A DNA stretch of 64,000 nucleotides from an uncultured Flavobacteriaceae bacterium (GTDB lineage: Bacteria; Bacteroidota; Bacteroidia; Flavobacteriales; Flavobacteriaceae): positions 248,001 through 312,000 of the forward strand of contig CANMRV010000002.1 in NCBI GenBank assembly GCA_947500435.1, given 5' to 3'. How positions within the stretch are numbered: position 1 is the stretch's first letter; every line of letters begins with the position of its first letter. Position numbers and translations under genes: made by a program. Below the pieces are notes generated by a model. That model was not told the origin of the DNA and did no database searches. It worked only from the letters and a program-made list of their open reading frames with translations. This document shows, in pieces, positions 53,001-61,829 of this stretch.

Positions 53001-53242
53001 TCGAAAATAGGTTCCCATTTGATACCACCAGAAGTCGATTTCCAAATACCACCGGATGCCGTACCGACATACATAATATCAGGGTTGGAATGCACGGCAT
53101 CAATAGCGGTCACACGCCCACTCATGCCACCAGGGCCAATATTACGGGGTTTGAGGTCTTGGACCAATTTCATATCAAAATTTTGCGCAGAGACAGCCGT
53201 TGCGACAAAAAAGAATAACATCGTTTTAAAAAGATACTTCAT
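50006..53242 (-). CDS. Sortilin/BNR-type beta-propeller protein, secreted
   Basis: 1078 residues; signal ends AVSAQ. Repeated BNR/Asp-box-like blades: SGGIWKSTSGGIKWEPIF, GGFGVYKSLDGGKSWKAMG, ERGVFKTTDGGETWEKVL, GLYMTHDGGKNWKKL, ALYKSEDGGFKWKKI, GGFNISKDGGKSWRFIG, GRVHYTQNGGETWIDV, GLYISFNAGANWQKW. They span residues ~20-740 and would make a large or double propeller. The C-terminal ~300 residues are different (VQFEFLSGDKVIRTLKYKTPEKAGFHRIYWGMDEKGP), with a Lys/Asp-rich linker and a helical end. Homologues are often labelled glycosyl hydrolase, but no catalytic motif is visible here. Confidence 0.82.
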   Translation of the reverse strand: MKYLFKTMLFFFVATAVSAQNFDMKLVQDLKPRNIGPGGMSGRVTAIDAVHSNPDIMYVGTASGGIWKSTSGGIKWEPIFDEELTASVGALAIQQSNPSVIWVGTGEGNPRNSLNGGFGVYKSLDGGKSWKAMGLTKTRHIHRIKIDPTDPNTIYVGAIGSPWGEHPERGVFKTTDGGETWEKVLFVNNKTGVADLIMDPTNPNKLIAAMWEHKRDPWFFKSGGKGSGLYMTHDGGKNWKKLTEEDGLPKGDLGRIGIAIAPGKPNIVYALVEAKKNALYKSEDGGFKWKKINDKADIGNRPFYYSEIYVDPQNENRVYSVFTFINVSEDGGKNFKQLMNAYGNDVTNGVHPDHHAFWIHPDNGQFILNGNDGGFNISKDGGKSWRFIGNIPVAQFYHIATDNEFPYNVYGGMQDNGSWRGPAYVWKRQGIRNSYWQEISFGDGFDVVPDLENSQYGYTMSQQGFVQRYDHITGNNYIVRPTPPDAKTKLRFNWNAAIGQDPFDNSTAYFGSQFVHKSTNKGLTWEVISPDLTTNDPEKQKQSESGGLSMDATGAENHTTLLVIEPSPLEKDMLWTGSDDGRVHYTQNGGETWIDVTQNIKGLPAGSWIPQIKASNKNKGEALLIANDYRRFNYTPYAYRTRNYGKTWERIVDGNDVQSYTLSIVEDPENANLLFLGTDDGLYISFNAGANWQKWSEGFPTVSTKDLVIHPREHDLVIGTFGRAAWVMDDIRPLRELASNKAILNADAKLFTPPTAYQAAIQQPTGSRFGGDALYNAENRKLGAMITYYLKEGKKKADKPEKKDDDNKDDKDAETSSATEELTGVQKKDSVQFEFLSGDKVIRTLKYKTPEKAGFHRIYWGMDEKGPDRPSRKISKRKNERGGRSVKPGTYKVRMSYGDITDETMITVKTDPRLNVDMNSVNEIYEASEKIANMTQTAADAVKQLNESKNVANKYSKELKEMDKKKYKDQIKASTDIVKAIDSVVALYIGKEDKRQGITRNPEINVMQRIGNAGYYAETRKTGLTETERNLIKYAEDDLKDALNKTNSFFSDRWKGYRESIEALKVSSFKDTKSFNMN

Positions 53243-53272
53243 TTTACTATTGAATTAGTTGGTTATGGTTTT

Positions 53273-56200
53273 TTATTGATGACCTAAATGACAGCCGCAT
53301 CCGGGTCTTGTGAAACTTTGTGCTTCTTCATGCCAAGGGAAGGCCTCGCTGTATTTATTGTTTTCCCACCAGAAATTACTTCTGGTTGTATCTGTATTGC
53401 CTATTTCATTCATGGTCGAGGTATCATACAGCCTGCCGTTTACCATAGTGTAGGTAACCGTTTCAGTATTTCTGATATCGTCTAAAGGGTTCTTCTCCAA
53501 GACGATTAAATCTGCCAATTTCCCTTTTTTCAAAGATCCAATTTCATTTCCAGCTCCAATATAGTTGGCGCCGTTTATCGTGGCCGCCTTCAATGCCTCC
53601 ATATTGGTCATGCCTCCTTGATGAAGCAGCCAAAGTTCCCAATGAGCGCCTAAACCTTGTAATTGGCCATGTGCGCCTAAATTTACTTTGACACCTTGGT
53701 CAGTTAGTGCTTTTGCCGTTTTGGAAACTAAAATATGTCCGTTTTCATACTCTTCATCCGGAATCATAGTCCGATATCGCGAGCGCGCATCTACCAAGGC
53801 TCTGGGCGTGTATTTCAAGAGTTTTTCATTTTCCCAAACCTTATCTTTTTGGTAAAAATAGTATTCCCCATTCATCCCCCCGTAATTTACAATTAGCGTA
53901 GGAGTATAGCCTGACTCGCTAGTTTTCCAAAGTTCTAATACATCTTTATAAACTGGTGCTACCGGAATATTATGTTCAATGCCCGTATGGCCATCCATTA
54001 GCATGGTCATGTTGGTATAAAAGGTAGAACCGCCTTCAGGTACGACATTGATTCCCAGTTCTCTAGCAGCTTGCATTACTTGCTGACGTTGTTCTCTTCT
54101 AGGTTGGTTATAGCTTTTAACGGATTGCGCACCATAAGCTTTCGTTCTGCGAATTGATGAGCGCGCATCTTCTAAACTATTGATAGGAGCTTTGAAATCT
54201 CCATCAGCGCCGTAAAGAATGATTCCTGTGGAATAAATTCTAGGTCCAATCATCTCGCCACTTTTAATGAGTTCGGCCATGGCAAAAATAGATTCTGAAT
54301 TTGCCGATGGGTCATGTGTTGTAGTTACTCCAAAAGCCAAATTCGCATAGAGTTGCCAATGCTTTTGCGTAGTTAGTCCGTAACGGAAACCCCCAATATG
54401 CGCATGTGCATCTACAATACCAGGCATTATCGTTTTACCGGAAACATCAAATATTTTCGAATTGGCGGGAATAGGAACATCTGCGGTACTTCCAATAGCT
54501 TCTATTATATTTTGATTTACAATAATAGTACCCGATTCAATTACCCCTTCGTTTTCCATGGTAATGATTCTCGCATTTACAAAAGCAATACGTCCTTTTG
54601 GTTTATGCATTTTTGCCGACAAGCCTATTTGACTTCCAACGGAATCCATTTTCGCCACTTTTTCAGGAGAACCTTTTAGAAAGGTGTATCTGTCTTTAAT
54701 GTCATTTGAAAAATAGGAGTCTCCTAAGGTCCAATGAATCGTTTTGCTATCTGAAGACCAATGTAAGTTGATACCTGCATCTTTGGCGATTTGAGATACT
54801 GGAACGACCGTAGACTTATTATCCAAATCAACTTCTTTTCCATTCAACAACAAGGGTGCGATATAGGCTTTATGCAAGTTGGTGAAAGCAATCCATTTGT
54901 TATCGGGACTCGGTACCAATCGATTTGCATATTTAGATTTGATATGCGTTTTTTCGTCTTCCCCATTGAGGTTAACTGACTTCAACTTTTTCGTAAGTTC
55001 TCCGAAATAGGTGCCGCCAGTCTGGTAAAAAACACGATTTCCCTTAGTGGAAAACTGCGGATATTCTCCCTCTTTGGTTAATCGTTTTAAGTTGTCTCCA
55101 GTTCTAGAGATGGTATAAATGCCTGCGTTTTTACCAAAAGCCAATCCCTGGTCCGCATTTCCTGATTCTTTGTGGAATACAATTGCTTGTCCAGATGGAC
55201 TAAAAGCAGGATTTCTGAAAATTCCTTTTTTCTTGGTCAGTTTTGTTGAGGTCCCGCCTTGTACCGAAACTCTATGAACAGCTCCAAGGTTGGTATCGTT
55301 CCAAGTCACATAAACCAATTCTTTTCCATCAGGGGAGAAAGAAGGCTCGGCCTCAAAATCTGTTGCCTTGGTTAATCGCTTTGGTTTTCCGTTGGGCAGT
55401 TTTTTAGTCCATAGATGTCCTAAAGCATTAAATGCCATTGTTTTTCCATCGGGAGAAGTAACGGCATGGCGAATAACCTTTGCATCAAATTCATCAGCAT
55501 CAACAGGATTGTTAAAGTGAACCCTTTCTGCAATTTTAATGTCGGCATCAACACTAAAAGGAATGTTCTTCACCGCAAGCGTGCTAACATTTATCTTATA
55601 CAGCTGCCCTTTATTCCAAAAAACAATTTCTTTGTCGTCGGGGGTCCAACTATAGTTAGGGTAAATTCCAAAAATCGCCCAGGCTTCCTGCTGGTCTTTG
55701 TTCAAATCATCGAACAGTGGCCATTCTTCGCCTGTTTCCAAATCGTGCAAATACAATACGGTTTTGGTGCGGACACGTTTTACAAAAGCCATTTTCTTGC
55801 CATCTCTTGACAATTGTGGCCGCGCGGCTCCACCTGGACCCCGTGTCACTGTAGCCGTCTCCCCTGTTTCAAATTCGTAACGCTTAATAGCATAGATCTG
55901 TTTATTGGGGTCTTTGTTGTATTGAAAAAATCCGCCAGGATAGACATCTTCACTGTAATACAAGTATTTTCCATCAGGTGAGATACAGGGTTCATTCACA
56001 TCTTGTTGGTCGTTTTTTCGTTTGGTCAATTGAATTCCCGAACCCCCAGAATGATGGTATTGCCAAATTTCTCCAGCCCCTAAAGAACGCTGTGATGTGA
56101 AATGCTTCCGAGCCACTATGTAGTTACCATCCGGAGTCCAATAGGGATTGTTCAAGAGTCGAAATTTTTCTTTGGTAACCGCTTTCGCATCAGAGCCGTC

Positions 56201-56563
56201 GGCATTCATAACCCAAATATTATCTCCGCCACCAGCATCACTGGTAAATGCGATTTTTTTACCATCGGGACTAAAACGAGGTTGTACTTCAAATGGAATT
56301 CCGCTGCGCAGTACTTTGGCTTTTCCGCCGGTAATTGGCATGGAATAGATATCGCCCAACAAATCAAAAACTAGGGTTTTACCATCTGGACTCACATCTA
56401 GGTTCATCCAAGTACCTTCATCAGTAGAAAATTGGTGGTTTTTGTAGTTGAAATCTTTTCCTGGGTTGGTAACATCCCATTTGTTTTTATCCTTTTTTTC
56501 CTCCTGTGCAGTAAGTGAAATTGTAGCACCGAGCAGTGCTAAGAGCAAAAGCCTTTTGGTCAT
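53273..56563 (-). CDS. Amidohydrolase fused to a TolB-type propeller, secreted
   Basis: 1096 residues; signal ends SLTAQ. Residues ~40-660: TolB/DPP-like propellers with SPDGKTLVFD, RFSPDGKKIAFTSDAG, SFSPDGKELVYVTW repeats. Residues ~665-1080: metal-dependent amidohydrolase, opening RIAFVNARIITMENEGVIESGTI, then PGIVDAHAHIGGFRYG (His 720 and 722), NIPVAP, PEGGSTFYTNM, GAHGQLQGLGAHWELWLL and LADLIVLEKNPL. The protein ends FTRPGCGCHLGHQ, a Cys/His cluster I cannot assign. The substrate is unknown, possibly peptides or N-acyl amino acids. It is the first gene of the minus-strand block here, so it probably carries the promoter. Confidence 0.9.
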   Translation of the reverse strand: MTKRLLLLALLGATISLTAQEEKKDKNKWDVTNPGKDFNYKNHQFSTDEGTWMNLDVSPDGKTLVFDLLGDIYSMPITGGKAKVLRSGIPFEVQPRFSPDGKKIAFTSDAGGGDNIWVMNADGSDAKAVTKEKFRLLNNPYWTPDGNYIVARKHFTSQRSLGAGEIWQYHHSGGSGIQLTKRKNDQQDVNEPCISPDGKYLYYSEDVYPGGFFQYNKDPNKQIYAIKRYEFETGETATVTRGPGGAARPQLSRDGKKMAFVKRVRTKTVLYLHDLETGEEWPLFDDLNKDQQEAWAIFGIYPNYSWTPDDKEIVFWNKGQLYKINVSTLAVKNIPFSVDADIKIAERVHFNNPVDADEFDAKVIRHAVTSPDGKTMAFNALGHLWTKKLPNGKPKRLTKATDFEAEPSFSPDGKELVYVTWNDTNLGAVHRVSVQGGTSTKLTKKKGIFRNPAFSPSGQAIVFHKESGNADQGLAFGKNAGIYTISRTGDNLKRLTKEGEYPQFSTKGNRVFYQTGGTYFGELTKKLKSVNLNGEDEKTHIKSKYANRLVPSPDNKWIAFTNLHKAYIAPLLLNGKEVDLDNKSTVVPVSQIAKDAGINLHWSSDSKTIHWTLGDSYFSNDIKDRYTFLKGSPEKVAKMDSVGSQIGLSAKMHKPKGRIAFVNARIITMENEGVIESGTIIVNQNIIEAIGSTADVPIPANSKIFDVSGKTIMPGIVDAHAHIGGFRYGLTTQKHWQLYANLAFGVTTTHDPSANSESIFAMAELIKSGEMIGPRIYSTGIILYGADGDFKAPINSLEDARSSIRRTKAYGAQSVKSYNQPRREQRQQVMQAARELGINVVPEGGSTFYTNMTMLMDGHTGIEHNIPVAPVYKDVLELWKTSESGYTPTLIVNYGGMNGEYYFYQKDKVWENEKLLKYTPRALVDARSRYRTMIPDEEYENGHILVSKTAKALTDQGVKVNLGAHGQLQGLGAHWELWLLHQGGMTNMEALKAATINGANYIGAGNEIGSLKKGKLADLIVLEKNPLDDIRNTETVTYTMVNGRLYDTSTMNEIGNTDTTRSNFWWENNKYSEAFPWHEEAQSFTRPGCGCHLGHQ

Positions 56564-56762
56564 TTTAGATTGAATTAATTAGTCGGATTAAATATAGGGA
56601 AAAGATTCAGGGGATTTCTTAATGAGGTGTTAAGAACTTGATAGTTTTTGTCTTGCTAATATATGGGATAAATGTTTTGTTATCTTCCCGTTTTGGTTGT
56701 GTAACTCTTATATTTATAATGTTATAAACGAGTTGTGCTTCATTATGACCAACCAATAACCA

Positions 56763-57518
56763 ATGATAAAATTCTTTAGAAAAATTCGACAACAACTATT
56801 GACTGAAAATAAGTTCAGCAGATATCTTCTATACGCAATTGGCGAAGTTATTTTAGTTGTCATTGGAATTTTAATTGCGCTTCAAATTAATAACTGGAAC
56901 GAAGGAAATAAAGAAAGGGCTCAGGAACAAAAGTATTTAATTGAAATATGGAAAAATTTAGAAGCAGACTATACTCAAATAGAAATTGTTGGTATAGAGT
57001 ATCAAAATATCATATCTAAAATTGACTCCTTACATATATTTATTAAAAGTGCAGAACCTGCGACAACGAACTACAAGAAACTATTCAACTATTTTTTAGC
57101 AGTATCCTATGTTCCAAAATTTAATCCTCAAAAAAATGGTTATAATAACCTAATTTCAGCGGGAGACATAAATCAAATTCAGAATCAGGAACTAATGAAG
57201 AAAATAGCTTCACATTACAATTCCATAGATTATAGTAACGAACTTATAACAGAAACTTTGCGAGGGTCCAGTGGAAAGGATATTCATCCTCCGATGAAAA
57301 GATTAATTGGCAAAAAGGAATTTTTAGCTGATTTAGGTTATGAATATTTCACGACATCCATTTCAGATGAATATTTGTCTAAAAATGAGGAGTTAATTAG
57401 TGGTCTTATTTACAAAAAAACATGGTTAGGAATTGCATCGAGAAATACAAAGGAGTGGAAAGTAAAAACTACTAATTTGATTGATAGCATAAAAGCCGAG
57501 ATTGAAAAAAGTAAATAA
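56763..57518 (+). CDS. DUF6090-family single-pass membrane protein
   Basis: 251 residues. Characteristic opening: MIKFFRKIRQQLLTENKFSRYLLYAIGEVILVVIGILIALQINNWNEGNKERAQEQ, one transmembrane helix (~21-43) preceded by a short cytosolic Lys/Arg-rich amphipath. The remaining ~200 residues are periplasmic and helical (KYLIEIWKNLEADYTQIEIVGIEYQ). The family is very common in Flavobacteriia and of unknown function; no motif hints at catalysis. Standing 199 bp past the amidohydrolase's divergent start, it has its own promoter. The reading frame and codon use agree with neighbours. Confidence 0.85.
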   Translation: MIKFFRKIRQQLLTENKFSRYLLYAIGEVILVVIGILIALQINNWNEGNKERAQEQKYLIEIWKNLEADYTQIEIVGIEYQNIISKIDSLHIFIKSAEPATTNYKKLFNYFLAVSYVPKFNPQKNGYNNLISAGDINQIQNQELMKKIASHYNSIDYSNELITETLRGSSGKDIHPPMKRLIGKKEFLADLGYEYFTTSISDEYLSKNEELISGLIYKKTWLGIASRNTKEWKVKTTNLIDSIKAEIEKSK

Positions 57519-57580
57519 CGAAAGCACAACAAAACCTCCTATGAAAAACCTTAGTCCAGTTCTCTAAACAAAAAAAAATC

Positions 57581-58513
57581 ATGCACACCATCCTAGGCGC
57601 AAACGGAATCATAGGCGAAGAACTCGCCAAAGAATTACGAGCCAACTATACAAATGAAATCAAACTTGTCGGGCGTAACCCGCAAAAGGTGCATCCTGAT
57701 GATGTTTTATGCACAGCCGATTTATTCAATATTGAAGATGTCCATAAAGCTTTAGAAAATACTGAGATTGCTTATATGACGGTTGGTTTGCCTTATACTT
57801 CCGAAGTGTGGCTTCGTGATTGGGTCCGTGTTATGGAGAATGTGATTGAAGGCTGCAAAAAACAGAATTGTAAGCTAGTGTATTTTGATAATACCTATAT
57901 GTATCCCCAGGATACTGCTATTCAAAAAGAAGATACGCCAATGAGTTCATCGGGTAAAAAAGGTACAGGTAAAAAGTTGGCTGCTGAATTGTTGTTAAAA
58001 GCAATGGCCAATAAGGAGATAGAAGCACTTATTTGCCGAGCACCCGAATTCTATGGCCCCGGTAAAACAAAAGGGTTTACCAATGCTTTGGTTTTTGAAG
58101 CACTAAAGAATGGCAAAAAGCCAAAAGTGTTTCTAAGTGATAAAGTACTTCGCACTTTGATTTATACACCTGATGCGAGTAGGGGAATGGCTGTATTGGC
58201 GAATACTCCTGATGCATATGGACAAACTTGGCATTTACCCTGTGATGATAATCGATTAACGTACAAGCAGTTTATGGCTGAGGTTTCTAGCCAGTTGGGA
58301 AGAGAAGTAAAGTACACTGTACTCAGCCCATTTGTGTTGAAAATACTTTCCTTGTTTCATCCGATGATTAAGGAGACCAAGGAGTTATTCCCCAGATATC
58401 AAATTGATAATATTTTTGATTCTTCGAAGTTTAAGACGAGATTTCCCGATTTTGAGGTGACTTCTTATCAAGAAGGTATTCGTAGTATTCTTGAGGATTA
58501 CGAAATAAAATAA
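57581..58513 (+). CDS. SDR-family NAD-dependent epimerase/dehydratase-like
   Basis: 310 residues starting with a Rossmann motif: MHTILGANGIIGEELAKELR (GxxGxxG ~7-13). LVYFDNTYMYPQDT carries a Y-x-Y/M-K-type region, but the classical YxxxK pair is not clear; GTGKKLAAELLLKAM is the nearest. The rest follows extended-SDR pattern: CRAPEFYGPGKTKGFTN, LIYTPDASRGMAVLAN, FLSDKVLRT. Likely acts on a nucleotide sugar or carbohydrate derivative, inference only. Downstream of DUF6090 by 62 bp, with no obvious pathway partners. Confidence 0.82.
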   Translation: MHTILGANGIIGEELAKELRANYTNEIKLVGRNPQKVHPDDVLCTADLFNIEDVHKALENTEIAYMTVGLPYTSEVWLRDWVRVMENVIEGCKKQNCKLVYFDNTYMYPQDTAIQKEDTPMSSSGKKGTGKKLAAELLLKAMANKEIEALICRAPEFYGPGKTKGFTNALVFEALKNGKKPKVFLSDKVLRTLIYTPDASRGMAVLANTPDAYGQTWHLPCDDNRLTYKQFMAEVSSQLGREVKYTVLSPFVLKILSLFHPMIKETKELFPRYQIDNIFDSSKFKTRFPDFEVTSYQEGIRSILEDYEIK

Positions 58514-58682
58514 GTCTTTTGTTCCTTCCGCTGCTAGGGGAAGGAGCTTTTGAGATACTTTGTAACAATTTACAATTCCCTACGTCTCACTAATATTCCC
58601 TCAAAGGGCAAAAGTATTTTTTCATAGGCAACTATGAAGTAAATTGTTGCGTCTTATAATCATCAATCAAAAATCAATCATC

Positions 58683-59219
58683 ATGAAACTACGACTTAGT
58701 CTGCGTGTTGGCATTACCGCTGTTGTCACTCTTTTAATTTGGGGCCATATCACATGGGACCTTTTTCACGGCGGTATACCCACGCACTATCTTTTACACG
58801 ACGATAATTTACCGGGAATCCCCAATTGGTTGGGCGGTTTGGTGCTTCCTTTCTTTACATGGTTTTTACTCCATCGCATTCATAAACGTATTGACGGACC
58901 TGAAATTCCTATTGCTTCAGAGAGTTTACGGAGTGTTGTTGTCCGATTTCTTTTGGCTATGGGAATAGCGATAACTATTTCCATATTCTTCACTTTTGAG
59001 ATTGATGTGATAGACTATATCATGCTATCCATATTTGCGCTGGCTTTCATTTTCCCCCTTTACAAATCTGAGTATCTTTTGGGTTGGGTGGTAGGGTCTG
59101 CCTTTACTTTTGGAGCAATCATCCCCATAGGTTTTGGGATCCTTATGGTTTTGATATTTTTTATTTTTTACAAGATATCAAGAGCTATTTTAGGCTTATT
59201 TCGCTCAAAAATCAAGTAG
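58683..59219 (+). CDS. Uncharacterised membrane protein (about four or five helices)
   Basis: 178 residues from ATG 58683 (a 13-codon longer frame exists but lacks a sensible start). Hydrophobic segments: LSLRVGITAVVTLLIWGHITW, GGLVLPFFTWFLLHRI, FLLAMGIAITISIFFTF, IDYIMLSIFALAFIFPLY and GWVVGSAFTFGAIIPIGFGILMVLIFFIFYKIS. HGGIPTHYLLHDDNLPGIPNWLGG is a periplasmic loop with several His and could coordinate a metal. I do not recognise the family. A single gene between the SDR gene and the LVIVD/ricin lipoprotein. Confidence 0.7.
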   Translation: MKLRLSLRVGITAVVTLLIWGHITWDLFHGGIPTHYLLHDDNLPGIPNWLGGLVLPFFTWFLLHRIHKRIDGPEIPIASESLRSVVVRFLLAMGIAITISIFFTFEIDVIDYIMLSIFALAFIFPLYKSEYLLGWVVGSAFTFGAIIPIGFGILMVLIFFIFYKISRAILGLFRSKIK

Positions 59220-59452
59220 AACTTTGGAGTCCTTTAGATTGAAAATCAGAACTACCCAATTCCTGTTCTCCGATTAATTCAGCTATGGCGGTTTTTAAAG
59301 CTTACAAATTTGGTCTAGAAATTTAAAAAAACCTCCTCATTCCTGCATTTTATTATAGATACACTTTATCGAAAGGAGGTATTCTGCGACAATAAAAACG
59401 GAACTAATCAGTTTTCTAAGCAACCAAATTTAATTTTTATCCCTACTTCACC
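59220..59452. other. 233-bp gap before the ricin/LVIVD lipoprotein gene
   Basis: No gene is visible. ACCTCC (~59329) and GGAGGT (~59375) are complementary but ~40 bp apart, with a TTATTATAG-rich stretch between, so a weak long-range hairpin may form. An AT-rich run just before the start at 59453 may hold the promoter, but no clear TAnnTTTG/TTG pair was found. Confidence 0.3.
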
Positions 59453-61111
59453 ATGAGAAAAATATACCTAGTTATTTTTTCTGCAGTGATTTTTGTTACT
59501 AGCTGTACAGATGAAACGACCTATATTGATCAACAAAGCCTTGGTAGAGAACTTGTATTAGAAGAAAGTAATACAGTACTCTCAAATGGAATTGGCGACA
59601 GCAGTAATGGGATTCTAGATATTTATTTTGAACATGAAATATCTAGTAAAAATGGTGGTATGTCTTTAAGTACCACCAGTGATTTTCATTTGAATTTGGT
59701 GGGTCAAGTGTCAAGTCCCGCTTTCCAAGGGAGTTCAAATCTTGCCGCGACCCATGTAGATTATCAAGACGAATTTGCCTATGTTTCTTACAATACTATC
59801 GGTGAAACTTTTGCAGGTGCTGTAGATGTTATTGATTTAACTGATCCGTTGTCACCAGTTTTAGTTTCAAGAATGTATATGTTTAATAGAGATGCCAACG
59901 TTATTTTATATGACAACGGTTATATATATGTGTTAGGAAGTGTAGATACTGAAAAGGTTTTGGAGGCTACCGGAGAATCTTTTATCGCCAAAATAGCTGT
60001 TCAGAATGGTAGTATTGATTTAGATAGCGTGGAATATTTCTACCAGCAAGGTAACACGGCAACTGGTATTACTAAAATGCAAAACTCCTATTATGTGACT
60101 AGCGGAGTAGCGGGGTCTATCGTTAAGTATGATGGTAATGCTTTCTTAAAGTCTAATGAAATTACTTTTGATGACTTACGTTCTGTAACCTCTGCAAATG
60201 GAAAATTAGCTGTTTTGGATGGTAGTAGGGGAGTTACGATAATGGATAGTGAATTAAACGTGCTAACCCAAATAAACACGAATTCTAGTTTTGTTGAAGA
60301 CGCAAAACGAACCATATCTATGACGGCAGATCAAGTAATTGTGGCAGAAGGTGCCCAAGGGGCCGGAGTGTATAATCTAACAACAGGAGCACTTGAAGAG
60401 CGTTTACCAATTCTTTTGGATCCTGAAAATATTGTTCCTTCAGATAAGGTTACCAATGCAGTTTCAGTAAATGGCAATGCTACGCTTTTGGCGAATGGGG
60501 GTGCAGGTTTGGCTATTAAAGTAAAAAATGAATTGTTAGATTTAATGGGTGTAGTAGAATTAAAAGGTTCTATTAATTATGTAGTTTCTGACGGGAATTA
60601 CATATTTGCCGCCTCTGGAAATTCAGGTTTGCAAATCATACATAAAATACGAACACAAGAAAGCTTGATTGTACCAGAAGGTAATTATTTAATCAGAGCA
60701 AGGCATAGCGGTCGTGTTTTAGGACTGTCTAGTTTATCTTCAGATAACGGAATAAATATTTCGCAGGAGAGCACATCAGGACAAGCTGAAAGTGAAGGGT
60801 GGAATCTAGAGATTCTCGATTCTGGTGCGTATGTGATTAGATCGACATATTCAAATAAGGCTGCTCAAATGGAACCGGTATCAGGTCAACGCTATAATAA
60901 TGTTCAGCAATGGGACTATGAAGGCGAAACGAGTCAACAATGGGCAATAGAACCTGCCGCAGAAGAAGGTTATTTTTATATCAGAAACCTTTCAGATAAT
61001 CAATATATGGATGTTTTTGGACGAAGGACCGCAGCTGGCACTAACCTAATTACATGGCCGTTTCACGGAAGAGCTAATCAGCAATGGCAACTTGAGCGGT
61101 TAGATCAGTAA
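59453..61111 (+). CDS. LVIVD-propeller lipoprotein with C-terminal ricin-type lectin domain
   Basis: 552 residues; lipobox VTSC (Cys 18). Residues ~70-400 carry LVIVD-like propeller repeats (GAVDVIDLTDPLSPVLVSRMYMFNRDANVILYDNGYIYVLG, GGAGLAIKVKNELLDLMGVVELKGSINYVVSDGNYIFAASGNSGLQIIH). Residues ~415-550 form a ricin B beta-trefoil (GNYLIRARHSGRVLGLSS, NNVQQWDYEGETSQQWAIEP, NQQWQLE: the Q-x-W motif occurs three times). Outer-membrane attached by lipidation; the lectin end likely binds sugars. The propeller half is of unknown function. Confidence 0.85.
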   Translation: MRKIYLVIFSAVIFVTSCTDETTYIDQQSLGRELVLEESNTVLSNGIGDSSNGILDIYFEHEISSKNGGMSLSTTSDFHLNLVGQVSSPAFQGSSNLAATHVDYQDEFAYVSYNTIGETFAGAVDVIDLTDPLSPVLVSRMYMFNRDANVILYDNGYIYVLGSVDTEKVLEATGESFIAKIAVQNGSIDLDSVEYFYQQGNTATGITKMQNSYYVTSGVAGSIVKYDGNAFLKSNEITFDDLRSVTSANGKLAVLDGSRGVTIMDSELNVLTQINTNSSFVEDAKRTISMTADQVIVAEGAQGAGVYNLTTGALEERLPILLDPENIVPSDKVTNAVSVNGNATLLANGGAGLAIKVKNELLDLMGVVELKGSINYVVSDGNYIFAASGNSGLQIIHKIRTQESLIVPEGNYLIRARHSGRVLGLSSLSSDNGINISQESTSGQAESEGWNLEILDSGAYVIRSTYSNKAAQMEPVSGQRYNNVQQWDYEGETSQQWAIEPAAEEGYFYIRNLSDNQYMDVFGRRTAAGTNLITWPFHGRANQQWQLERLDQ

Positions 61112-61124
61112 AAGTTTTATCGAT

Positions 61125-61727
61125 TTAAATACGTTTTTGAAATATCCCGAACAATTCATTTCCCATTCTTGGAGGAATCGAGTTGTGACATCTTTCAAAA
61201 GTAATGGTTTTAAAGTAAGACTCTAAGTAGCTCAAATACAATTTTTTATCTCCTCCAAAAGGACGCTTTTCCATATCCCCTGTCAAGGGAATATCAAACC
61301 AAACCCCAACAAGTTTTCCATTCGGTTTTAATAAAGAAGCCATTTGTTTTACATAGCGATTTCTATTCTCGTGGGTTGGAACAAAAGAACAGAAAAACGT
61401 CTGCTCGAAGATGAGGTCGTATCGCTTTTCATGTTGAAAGAAATCTTCTAATAATAGTTGTGCTTTTGGGAAATCAGGATTCCGTTCTTGAAACTGTTTT
61501 AAGGGGAATTCTGAAATATCCATCACAAATACGTTTTGGAAACCTTGCTTCCATAGATATTCTGCTTCATAAGCATTTCCTGCTCCAGGGATTAGAATTG
61601 AGATGGATTTATCCTCAAGTTGGTCAATGTATTCTTTCAGGGGAGTAGAAGGATAACCAATATCCCATCCAGTGCGTTCTTCTTTATAACGATGGGTCCA
61701 GTACTCTTGTTCTTCTGGGGTGTTCAT
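61125..61727 (-). CDS. TPMT-family SAM-dependent methyltransferase
   Basis: 200 residues: EEQEYWTHRYKEERTGWDIGYPSTPLKEYI, SISILIPGAGNAYEAEYLWKQGFQNVFVMDISEFPL (SAM-binding GAGNA), QTFFCSFVPTHENRNRYVKQMASLLKPNGKLVGVWFDIPL and GDKKLYLSYLESYFKTI. The GWDIG and EQTFFCSF segments identify the thiopurine-methyltransferase-like group, which methylates small thiols/selenols. In bacteria it often detoxifies tellurite, selenite or thiols. The specific substrate is unknown. Convergent with the ricin lipoprotein; divergent from the tricorn-like gene at 61830 with 102 bp between. Confidence 0.88.
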   Translation of the reverse strand: MNTPEEQEYWTHRYKEERTGWDIGYPSTPLKEYIDQLEDKSISILIPGAGNAYEAEYLWKQGFQNVFVMDISEFPLKQFQERNPDFPKAQLLLEDFFQHEKRYDLIFEQTFFCSFVPTHENRNRYVKQMASLLKPNGKLVGVWFDIPLTGDMEKRPFGGDKKLYLSYLESYFKTITFERCHNSIPPRMGNELFGIFQKRI

Positions 61728-61792
61728 TGGGGAAAGATACTATCCAAAAAGAAAACTACGTTAAAAAAAGAGCTAGATTTTATCCCTTTTCC

Positions 61793-61800
61793 TATCTTTC
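61793..61800 (+). promoter_or_regulatory. -7-like box before the second tricorn-like gene
   Basis: TATCTTTC (near TAnnTTTG, last base C), 29 bp before ATG 61830. No clear -33 TTG. Low confidence. Confidence 0.25.
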
Positions 61801-61829
61801 GCGACAACTTTCAATTATACCGTTATTTT

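Noticed and set aside
59329..59380. ACCTCC/GGAGGT pair as a riboswitch or terminator
   Set aside because: The arms are 6 bp and about 40 bp apart, with no supporting internal structure.
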